Positions 56,915 through 64,000 of a stretch of DNA of 64,000 bases are shown piece after piece. Below the pieces are notes generated by a model. That model saw nothing but the letters and a program-made list of their open reading frames with translations. It searched no databases and was not told the DNA's origin. The DNA comes from Balamuthia mandrillaris (lineage: Eukaryota; Discosea; Longamoebia; Balamuthiidae). Each line of letters begins with the position of its first letter. Position 1 is the stretch's first letter. The stretch lies in NCBI GenBank assembly GCA_031835245.1, contig JAVKOQ010000012.1, positions 374,093-438,092 on the forward strand. The letters are read 5' to 3'. Both the position numbers and the translations under genes were made by a program.

Positions 56915-57844
56915 CTATATGTTGGTTGAATCCAACCTTAGGAAGGAAAGAGTCGGTGACGAGACAAGGAGTGTATTCAAGAGAATAGGGGAAAGACAAT
57001 GAGAGTGAATCTCTGACGTTGCTTCAAAGTACACCGAGAGAAAGGGGGAAAAGAGAGAAAGGAAGGATGGGGGATACAAAAGAAAGGAGAGCTGAGGGTC
57101 CGGGACGGATCCAATATGAGGAGTCTTGAGATAAGTGTTGGTGATTTTACCAACATATATAATCGAACAAGATATAATCATAATATCATCATCATTATCA
57201 TCATCATTCTCCTCTGTCTCTTCCTTTTCATCCAAGATGGATATAACTGTAGTGGTAGTAGAAGTAGGAGATGATGGGAAGGAAGTGTTGTCATTATCAT
57301 CATCATCTGATTTGTCAAAGTCCTCATCGTGGGCCACCAAGTATTTGGCCTTCAAAGCATCCAGATTGTTGAAGAATTCTGTGAGGAGATTGCGCCATTT
57401 ATCATAGCAATCATTGTTGGTTCGACGTTGGGTAGGCAAGTGTTTGGCAATCTCCAACCAAGACCATCCATCACGCAAGCACCAAGTGACAAGTCTACGG
57501 ATTTCTGGTGCCTGCCAAGCGATCCGTTGCCGATGGCCATTCTTCCGATATTTGAGTCAACTGGATAACAATTATTGTCACTGAAGCGCTCTATGAACTC
57601 ATTGTCGTCGTGGTGTTTGTTTTTTTGAGTCATCAAAGCATTCCTTACCCCTCGTCAAGAGCACATCCTTATCAAACTCATCTGGATGATTTTCTACCCA
57701 AGCGGTACAACATTCAAGCCACAAGGAGCGATAAAATCGTATTTGTTGATGTTTGGTTGGCAAATCTGTTCGTTTCATGAACCACCTAAAGAAGCAGTGT
57801 AAAAGAAGAAGAGAGAAAGAGAAAGCGAGAGAAAGAGAGAGCAA
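56915..57844 (-). pseudogene. Myb/SANT-type DNA-binding gene remnant
   Basis: On the minus strand about 57,560-57,350 reads a Myb/SANT-like (trihelix-type) repeat: IAWQAPEIRRLVTWC, then DGWSWLEIAKHLPTQRR, then NNDCYDKWRNLLTEFF, followed by an acidic Asp-rich stretch. Tryptophan spacing and the R-x-x-x-x-C-x-x-K-W motif are typical. An upstream segment, about 57,790-57,655 (TDLPTKHQQIRFYRSLWLE), is in another frame with a good donor after it. The Myb frame is closed by a TGA just upstream, and no acceptor joins the two in phase. It is therefore either a decayed transposon-type gene or has an exon structure I could not solve. PIF/Harbinger-like elements often carry such a Myb protein. Confidence 0.55.
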
Positions 57845-58039
57845 GAGAAAGAGAAAGAGAAAGCGAGAGAAAGAAAGAGGAAAAGAAAGAAAAAGGGAAA
57901 AAAGACAAAAAACAAAGTGTGAGTGAATGTCAAAAGAAGAACAAATGAACTAAGACCAATTATAACAATTATTGTTTAGACTATGAATGTTGCTGCTGCC
58001 ACAATAAACCTGTGTGTTCTAGCTGAGCGCTAGGTCTAA
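57845..58039. other. Purine-rich intergenic stretch
   Basis: GAGAAAGAGAAAG-type imperfect purine repeats to about 57,910, then ordinary AT-rich DNA up to the hairpin repeats. No gene. Confidence 0.4.
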
Positions 58040-58319
58040 GGGTCTACGGCCTTCTAGAGGGTGGCTGAAGGCCACCTGCCGAAGGCGGCGAAGCCGCCTG
58101 AGGCAGAGAACGCAAGGAAGCGGCCAAAGGCCACAAAAGTGCAATTTACGGTGGAATCACGAGACAAATGGTGCTTTCCCACTTTTTCTGTTGAAAATGT
58201 GGGTCTACCAGGCTTCTAGAGGGTGGTCGAAGGCCACCTGCCGAAGGTGGCGAAGCCGCCTGAGGCAGAGAACACGAGGAAGCAGCAGAAGGCTGAGAAA
58301 GTGTGATTTACGGTGGAAT
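58040..58319. repeat. Two direct repeats with GC-rich hairpins, period 161 bp
   Basis: Copy A is 58,040-58,157 and copy B 58,201-58,319; both begin GGGTCTAC and end with TTTACGGTGGAAT. Each has the near-palindrome GGTGG-loop-GGCCACC. Copy A also has a perfect hairpin GGCGGC-GAA-GCCGCC (58,084-58,098) and a GGCC-AAA-GGCC hairpin (58,122-58,132); in copy B the second hairpin has lost one pair and the third is gone. The copies are GC-rich in an AT-rich setting. Confidence 0.85.
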
Positions 58320-58544
58320 TGATTTATTTGCTGTTTCAGCGTTGCAATAGAGCTCCAAGTATACCTTTATGTACCTCACAGTTGGTTTGGTTCTTAACCA
58401 ACCAACCAACCAACGGCCCTATAAGAAGGGAATCATCGGTGAGAGCTCAACTCCCCAAGGGGAAAAGAGAGAAAAAGGACGAGATGAAATGTTTGACTTT
58501 CATGACGACATGAGAGCCATAACTACCTCAGGACCAACCCACAA

Positions 58545-58579
<35 letters not shown>
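58545..58579 (+). repeat. (GGCT)n tetranucleotide repeat
   Basis: About nine GGCT units. A short ACCA/CCAA repeat lies about 150 bp upstream (58,397-58,413). Confidence 0.9.
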
Positions 58580-58777
58580 CAGAACCTGCTTACTTCTCAA
58601 CTCATTCTCTTGTTTCTTTTTTTTGAATCACCAACTAATTAACCAACCAACCGACCATCTTATGCACTCTCAGAACTACCACTCTTGCTTCAGCTCTTTT
58701 GTTTGCTGATCATCGTGCACCACAAGTGGTGCAACAGCATTAAGCCTGCAGGAATGTTATCCTTCATCCTAGCCAGA

Positions 58778-58978
58778 CCTACTCCCTTGGTTTCATCTCT
58801 TTGCTGAATGAAGCATCAGCAGCAAGCTTTTCTGCCCAAGAAAGCAAGTCCGCACAGCCTACTCCCTTGGTTTTCATCTCTTTGCTGAAGAAGCATCAGC
58901 AGCGAGCTTTTCTGCCCAAGGAAGCAAGTCCGCACAGCCTACTCCCTTGGTTTCATCTCTTTGCTGAAGAAGCACACA
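58778..58978 (+). repeat. 80-bp tandem repeat, 2.5 copies, third interrupted
   Basis: Units start at 58,778, 58,858 and 58,938 (period 80 bp), each beginning CCTACTCCCTTGG. Copies 1 and 2 are nearly identical. Copy 3 follows the unit to about 58,973 and then leaves it, directly before the inverted repeat of the transposon at 58,979. Confidence 0.9.
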
Positions 58979-59047
58979 GGTAAAAGTTCCCAAGAATTTT
59001 TGTAAAAGTTTCAAAGGTAGGTAAAGGTTTCGACAGGAATTTTTACC
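58979..59047 (+). repeat. Left terminal inverted repeat
   Basis: The first 38 bases align with the reverse complement of 63,963-63,998 at about 80% identity with small gaps; a second match, CAGGAATTTTTACC versus TAGGAATTTTTCCG, closes the repeat. It has internal sub-repeats of the type GG(A/T)AAAAGTTYC. Confidence 0.7.
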
Positions 59048-59144
59048 ATTCCTGAAATTTTTCCTTGTGTTAAAAGAGGAGAGATCGGGAGTAACAGCCA
59101 GCTGATGATGGCGGTCGCCAAGAAGGAAAGGGTGTAAAGTAAAT

Positions 59145-62100
59145 TTATTTTGTAACGGAAACGTGTTTTTGCTGTCGTCTTTTCCTCCTTGCAAGGCGTC
59201 TGGGCTGTCTCTGAGAAACAACTGGCACGGTGGAAGTTGAGTTTGCTGGGGGAGTGGTTGTTGCAGCGACTTGGAGGGGAGAAGAAGCAGTGTGGGTGGC
59301 TTGAGGAGGAGGCAGAGGAAGAGGAGATGGGTTGGGAGCCGCTGAAAAATGAGAAGAAGGAGAGATAGAGTTGGAGACGGAGGAGGAGATGGAGATGGTG
59401 GAGGAAGTTTTCCTTGCATGCTGTGCTGGCTTAGGTGGCACAATTAGTTCCTCATTCTGGTACCGAGGGTTGGGCCGCCGTGTCCTCTTGCTTCCTGGTG
59501 GAGCTGGGCTAAAGCGATTACTTACGTCTCCTTTCCACGGCGATAGTGGGCTCATGCCATAATGGCCATGCGTCTTCTTTTTTACATAGGTTGTAGAGGC
59601 AGGGCTAGTGGGCGGCTTGTGGTTACACGCAGCTTTGTTGCTGGTGGGTGGTTTTGCCTTGTTGTTCTTTCTGGGAGCCTTGACGCCTGTTGCTGGAGGG
59701 ACTTTCTTTTTGCCAGTTGTGGCTTTGGGCTTGCCGTTGTGTGGTTTGGCTGACGGAGGTTGCTTTGGTCGGCTGTTTTCCAAATTTGCAGAAATAGCTT
59801 TGCTGAGCTCTTGCTGCTTGGAGGGTTTCTTCTTCCGTCGGGTTGGGAGCGCGAAATGTTTCTCCGTGTTTCTTGGTCTACCTCGAGAAACCCTACGAGA
59901 GTTCCATTCCTCGTCTAGTCGCCTTTCCTCTTCATAGGAAAAGTTCAGCGTAGGTTGTATTAATACTTGGCTCCATTCCGGATCCTCCTTTTCACTATCA
60001 TCCACCTCAGCTTCGCCATCATGAGCCTCCTCCTCCTCCTCCTCCTCCTCCTCCTCCTCCCTCCTCCTCCTCCCCTCTGCTCCTCCACTCTCCTCCTCCT
60101 CCTCCTCCTCCTCTCCTCCTCCTCCTCCTCCATCCTCCTCATCTCCTCCTCCTCCATCTTTCCTCCTTTTCTTCTTCCTCCTCACTCTCCTCCTTCGTCC
60201 ACTTCTCCTCCTCCTCATCTTTATCTGCGGCTGCTGCTTCCGCTTTATCTGGGTGACAATGATCATCATCGGTGCCCTCCTCCTTGTCATCATCGCTGGT
60301 GGTGTCCTCATAGACACGGCCGCTATCATCACTAGAAGTGTTGGTAGGGTCAGAGTCGCTGTCATCGCTGGGATCGCTTTCGACTGCAGCAGGATCTGTG
60401 GGAATTCGAACAGAAGCAGGATGTGGATGGTCAAAAGGACAGCTTTCTCGTGGGAACTCCCTTTGAAAGTGGTAGCTCAGCGCAAAAATGTGCTTACACC
60501 GTTTGCCAGTGCAACGGTAGAAGTTGCAGCTACAGTGCCAAGAGTCGAAACACACGTAGTATTTGCCAAAGGAGAAGTGACGGTTGGTTATCGGAGAGAA
60601 GTAGCCTTCCTGTGCCAGTTTCCAGCCCTTTGCCTGCCTTATCCAGAGTGCGCGGATACTCCTGGAAGGTCTAGGTTTCTTTTTGGCCGCCAATCTCTGC
60701 TGAAACGCCAGGTCGTGCGATGCAAGGGTCGTTTCTCCCAAGGTAACCTGCATAGTTTCTGGTGCTTTGGCCTTTTTTTGATGGAAGTCCAGCCGCACTA
60801 CCTTCTTCCATAAAGCTTCCGTCGCGTTGTTGGTGTTGTACAGGCCTTCTCTGAAACCAGGGCGACTTCTGGTCGTCCACGCATCTTTCCAATCAGCAGA
60901 CAACCAGTTGGCTTTGAAGTAGGTGTAAAAGTCACCGAACGACGATTCAAGCAGCTCAAGCGCCTCCTCTTCCTCTTCCTCTGTCGGAGCATGCTGAACA
61001 CGTTTCAACAAAGCCATGATCGCGGATTGGTCTGCGAGGAAAAAGGAACATAGCGCAGCGTTAGTAATGACGAAATCAAAGACAAAAGGAAACAAGAGGT
61101 AACAACAAAGTACCATCTTTATAACGCAAGGTTTTTTGCCTCCATCGTTTTTGAACGTGAAACTCACACAAAAGAAAAGAGAAACCTGCATCCACTGCAG
61201 CCTTTCGGATTGTCCTATCCTTGTCCATCATTATAATGGGGTTCCAGTTGATGTCTGGGAAGTCAGCTGCCATCTTTGTTTGAAGCAGCTGAAGGAAGAA
61301 GGTAATCGCCTCTGCCTTGGCCTTGTTGGTAATAAGGAAGCCCACTGGCCACAGATGACCAAGTTCATCCTCAACTACCAAGCCCCACACTGGGAACTCG
61401 GCTTTGGAAAGCTTCCAGATTGCGTCCAGCCCTACAATGTCCTGGCCCCACATTTCCAGAAGCTCTCCTGCACGGGGCGCCAGAAGAATGATCATCCAAC
61501 TACTTTGCAGCTGCTGCTGCGTGCGAAAGTATCCCTCTCTGAGGCTCCGCCGAGGCCAAGCTACGAAGGGGGACATAGTTTCTCGGGACAACGCTTGTTG
61601 CAGTCTCTCTTGGCGGCTTAACGGCTGCTCCCCTTGTTGACCTCGCTGCTTCCTCCTTCCGTATGCGATGATGTCTTGAATCTTGGCCACAGATGGCAGC
61701 AGCTCTTTTGGGATGGCAGCAGGCAAGCCAGACATCGCCCCTGCTTCCAACTGGCGCCTTGCAGAGGATGCAGTGATTAGGCCTCCTGCACTGGTTTCCA
61801 ATCCATCCCGTGAAAGAATCTCCTTCTTAAGAAAAGCAGGAACAGGCAGCACATCGTGGTAGAGGGCGAAACGTTCTCCATGGCTCCCGGTGTGGTAGAT
61901 CCACGCTGTGTGGAGATCCTCCGAAAAGATGGCCCATCGAGCCTGTTTTCCGCAGGCACTCATCCGTTTGTTACTGGCACTCGCTGGCGGGGTGCAGTCC
62001 ATTTTGCCATTGCACCAAACAACTTCAGAGAGCACTGGGGTATTCCTCTTCGCCTCTCCAACACTGAGCTCCAGATTTGGGCCTTCTCTCGGGTTCACCT

Positions 62101-62275
62101 GATTCCAGGCGGAAACGTCTTTTGACCAAACAATCCCTTTGGTTTTCCAACGACATCGAAAGGCAACCGGGGCACCAGGGGACAAGCCAAGCATGAATAG
62201 GGGTAAATCCTTGACAGGGATAGAAGAAACAAAGCTCCAACCTTTATAGTGCTGCTGATGAGAAGTGGTTTTCAT
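59145..62275 (-). CDS. MULE-like transposase with SWIM zinc finger and AT-hook
   Basis: Exon 1 is 62275..61114 and exon 2 starts at 61031 after an 82-nt GT-AG intron (phase 1, joining RYKD to DQSAIMALL). The catalytic core shows GLDAIWK (first acid, codon at 61,424-61,426), IIMMDKDRTIRKA (second acid, about 61,225), LLCEFHVQKRW (the MULE CxxH motif, about 61,160) and TNNATEALWKK (third acid, Glu at 60,817-60,819). Downstream is a SWIM finger, CSC then CTGKRCKHIFAL (about 60,490-60,540). Then the frame runs into a GAG/GGA tract where it ends at 60,139, while an overlapping frame continues (60,434-59,145) with RGRPRN (AT-hook) and a basic Ser/Pro tail. A frameshift or tiny intron must lie in 60,140-60,430. 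If the tail is real the protein exceeds 900 residues. KDZ-type transposases are an alternative family. Confidence 0.8.
60024..60165 (-). repeat. Imperfect (GAG/GGA)n tract within the transposase
   Basis: About 140 bp of purine triplets on the sense strand encode Glu-, Gly- and Arg-rich runs depending on frame. Indels in such a tract are common and could explain the switch of frame here. Confidence 0.85.
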
Positions 62276-62657
62276 TCTGTTGGAACTTGGGCTACTGCTT
62301 TCACGTTTGACAAAAGAAAATATCAAACTGCTATTTCTTATTTTTTCAAAGGTCATACAATCTTAATATGGAAATATAACCGTTATACATTTGGTGCCAT
62401 TTTTTACTCCGAATATTTCGGACTTGAATAACAAATCATAATTCATAAATCAACAGAAACCCACCAATGAATTTCAATCACTAAAACAAATGCTTATTGG
62501 AGGCCATAATTTATGTCGACTAGGAAGATCTCCACCTTTTATGATAAAATATATGAAGAAAAGATTTCAAACAAAGATCAAAAATAAAAAATAAAAAAAA
62601 CAAAAGTTGCTTCACTTGGAGTCGAACAGAGATACCTTCCTTTTATTAATAATTAAT
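62276..62657. other. Spacer between the two transposon genes
   Basis: About 380 bp, very AT-rich, with no frame I can support. It should contain the transposase promoter and the dioxygenase 3' UTR. Confidence 0.5.
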
Positions 62658-63605
62658 TCACTGCAATACAAAACTGAGCATATCGTGATGACAAAAAAAT
62701 ACAATGGAGTATCTTGTTCCGCCAAAATAAGGTTCCACTTTGTGTTTAATATCAAAACCATTAAAAAAAATCAAATCTCCAGGTTTTGCTTCTATTCTTA
62801 TGTTTAGTTCTGGTAACACAAGAGCACCACCATCCGTAAAGGTACCAAGAACAAGGATTGCTGTTACTCCACCCCTATAGTCATTTTTGTCTAAATGAGC
62901 ACTCACGCAGAAGTTAACATTTATAACTATTGTTGCTGTACTAGGAGAAATACAAGAGGTAAATAAACAAAAGATGTGTGTTGATAAAATTTTAAAAAAA
63001 AACATACCAAATGGAGCAAACGGATTATGTTTTCTAGAAGCCTTTTCCACTTCAACGTTTACCTCCATGTACCTCGCAAACAGCTCCGGAAACTGCTGCT
63101 TCAAATGAGAGGCCACCTTTTCAAATATCGGCTTATGTTTGTTTAGCCACTTTTTGGAGAGTGGATGGCTTGTGCCTTTGACTTCCACAATGCTTTTACG
63201 GTAGCGAGACCACCAACCAAGACGAACAGTTACCTGCTCCTCGCGGTTAGTCTTCTTTTTATACTGTTTTGGCAACTGTCCAGCGAGCTCTTCTATGTCC
63301 TTCGAACAGCCCGTGCATAGCTCCTTTCTAACTGCATGGATAAGGAGGACCACTGCATAGCCGCCGCGATCCTCCTTCAGTCGCCGGTAGCCCGTTCGAG
63401 AGAAAGTAGCCGGCTCGTCTTCAAACGCCGTTGCCGCTAATTCTCTGTGTTTCGGGGTTGTAGGAATGAACCGACTGAGAACTTGTTTCTTTTGTTGTTC
63501 CCTGAACTTTCGTGTTCTTTCTGCCGCGCTCATTAAAGGCGTCAGCCTTTCGCCTCGATACTTTCTTTCTTGTAGTTTCTTTGAGGAGGAAACGTTGTCA
63601 GCCAT
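62658..63605 (-). CDS. TET/JBP-like 2-oxoglutarate/Fe(II) dioxygenase
   Basis: Two exons, complement(62658..62935, 63008..63605), with a 72-nt GT-AG intron, give 291 residues; the unspliced frame is also open but adds 24 residues of no sense in the middle of a strand. The double-stranded beta helix core reads ATIVINVNFCVSAHLDKND, then LVLGTFTDGGALVLPELNI, IEAKPGDLIFFNGFDIKH and GTRYSIVFF. The iron ligands are H213, D215 and H264, and R274 should bind 2-oxoglutarate. The LVLPELNIRI block followed by PGDLIFF is characteristic of the TET/JBP-like enzymes that accompany fungal KDZ transposons. The N-terminal 195 residues are basic and helical, with LGWWSRYRKSIVEV. By family knowledge it could oxidise methylated pyrimidines in DNA; the true base is unknown. 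Confidence 0.8.
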   Translation of the reverse strand: MADNVSSSKKLQERKYRGERLTPLMSAAERTRKFREQQKKQVLSRFIPTTPKHRELAATAFEDEPATFSRTGYRRLKEDRGGYAVVLLIHAVRKELCTGCSKDIEELAGQLPKQYKKKTNREEQVTVRLGWWSRYRKSIVEVKGTSHPLSKKWLNKHKPIFEKVASHLKQQFPELFARYMEVNVEVEKASRKHNPFAPFGMFFFKILSTHIFCLFTSCISPSTATIVINVNFCVSAHLDKNDYRGGVTAILVLGTFTDGGALVLPELNIRIEAKPGDLIFFNGFDIKHKVEPYFGGTRYSIVFFCHHDMLSFVLQ

Positions 63606-63915
63606 GCAAATACTGATGAGACACGAGTTAGCCACAACCAAATGGAGTCAAATAAAACCTGACCACCTTCTCTTTTGCTCTCACCCGCAGAAAAAGTACT
63701 GCTAAAAAGTGCCGCTCCTTCGCGGCCGATCCTGCTTGGTTGCACAAGACCCTTTTTTCTTTCCTTCGCTCTTGTCTCTGTTTTAAAAAGGAAATTTTTG
63801 TTTCAGTAACGGCAAGGAAAGGATAAGATACTACAGCAAAAACTGGCAAGGTAGACAGGAGAGAGCTCCTTCGGATGATAGGCGCCAGTGCGTCGCTTAT
63901 AAGGCATTTACCCGG
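63606..63915. promoter_or_regulatory. Right subterminal region / promoter of the dioxygenase
   Basis: About 310 bp between the dioxygenase start and the right inverted repeat. No other gene is supported. It should hold the promoter of the dioxygenase and perhaps subterminal transposase sites; none was recognised. Confidence 0.4.
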
Positions 63916-64000
63916 AAAAATTCCTATATAAGGAAACATTTTTCTAGGAACTTTTCCAGGGGCCTTAAACTTTCACAAAGGTTTCTGGGAACTTTTCCTT
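63916..64000 (-). repeat. Right terminal inverted repeat (runs to the window edge)
   Basis: Reverse complement of the left end. It contains GGAACTTTTCC and GGGAACTTTTCC as internal repeats. The outermost bases and target duplication may lie past 64,000. Confidence 0.7.

Larger units (their letters stand above)
58979..64000. mobile_element. TIR transposon carrying a MULE-like transposase and a TET/JBP-like dioxygenase
   Basis: The left end (58,979-59,047) and the right end (63,916-64,000, reverse complement) share GG(T)AAAAGTTCCC, then AGAA, then TTTGT(A/G)AAAGTTT and AAGG, with a second shared block AGGAATTTTT 30-50 bp further in. Only two genes lie between, both on the minus strand: the dioxygenase first, then the transposase. 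The interior is AT-rich. The left end interrupts an 80-bp repeat unit. Target-site duplications cannot be checked because the element reaches the window edge. Confidence 0.75.

Noticed and set aside
58874-59443. A minus-strand Pro/Ser/Leu-rich protein across the 80-bp repeats and the transposon end
   Set aside because: It crosses the transposon boundary and is a shifted frame of the transposase tail.
62600-62640. A tRNA B-box-like GAGTCGAAC on the minus strand
   Set aside because: The flanking bases do not form a T-stem and no other arm is present.
1-64000. CRISPR arrays, bacterial operons or phage genes
   Set aside because: All genes are eukaryotic with spliceosomal introns. The repeats are microsatellites or simple tandem repeats without spacer structure.

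Overview
The window is nuclear DNA from a free-living unicellular eukaryote, probably an amoeboid or flagellated protist. Most genes are broken by short GT-AG introns. The gene content is typical of a motile cell with Ca2+ and small-GTPase signalling: two diaphanous-type formins, an actin bundler, a Rag GTPase, a Rab, a RapGAP and a plasma-membrane Ca2+ pump. TAA, TGA and TAG all serve as stops, so the standard code is used. I could not fix the lineage. A perfect RFX-type X-box and an actin-bundling protein of the Dictyostelium 34-kDa type would fit an amoebozoan-like cell, but neither is decisive.

Layout. 0.9-8.2 kb: a disordered protein, a securin-like protein and formin 1. 9.3-11.1 kb: a 66-residue metallothionein and a calcium-regulated-type actin-bundling protein. 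12-20 kb: RagA/Gtr1 GTPase, a Ser/Pro-rich orphan, a Rab-like GTPase and a CBS-domain protein. 20.6-27.2 kb: a small acidic orphan, a RapGAP and an mARC/MOSC protein. 27.5-32.7 kb: formin 2 with a DAD, RGG boxes and an acidic tail. 33.3-41.5 kb: a PMCA-type Ca2+-ATPase and a long coiled-coil orphan. 41.7-42.5 kb: a broken ADP/ATP-carrier copy. 43-56.5 kb: a TMTC-type mannosyltransferase, an F-box/SUKH protein, a SPATA20/YyaL protein, an RWD plus leucine-rich-repeat protein and a membrane-anchored glycosyltransferase. 56.5-64 kb: a repeat-rich, transposon-bearing end.

Introns carry strong sense-strand pyrimidine microsatellites, (CT)n, (TTC)n or (TTGTTC)n, so repeat orientation flips with gene strand. 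Three micro-exons of 11, 11 and 13 nt are supported by exact reading-frame and motif continuity.

The most interesting object is the right-hand 5 kb, about 58,979 to at least 64,000. It is bounded by degenerate terminal inverted repeats and carries two genes on the same strand. One is a MULE-like transposase (D, D, CxxH, E, SWIM zinc finger, AT-hook). The other is a 2-oxoglutarate/Fe(II) dioxygenase with an HxD...H...R core that resembles the TET/JBP-like enzymes known from fungal KDZ transposons. It looks like a DNA transposon carrying its own candidate nucleic-acid-base oxidase. Its left end interrupts the third copy of an 80-bp tandem repeat.

Limits: no searches or folding were run. Exon joins given explicitly were checked by hand for GT-AG and phase. 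For the formins, Ca2+ pump, RapGAP, SPATA20 and RWD/LRR genes only part of the introns were resolved, so outer coordinates are firmer than inner ones.
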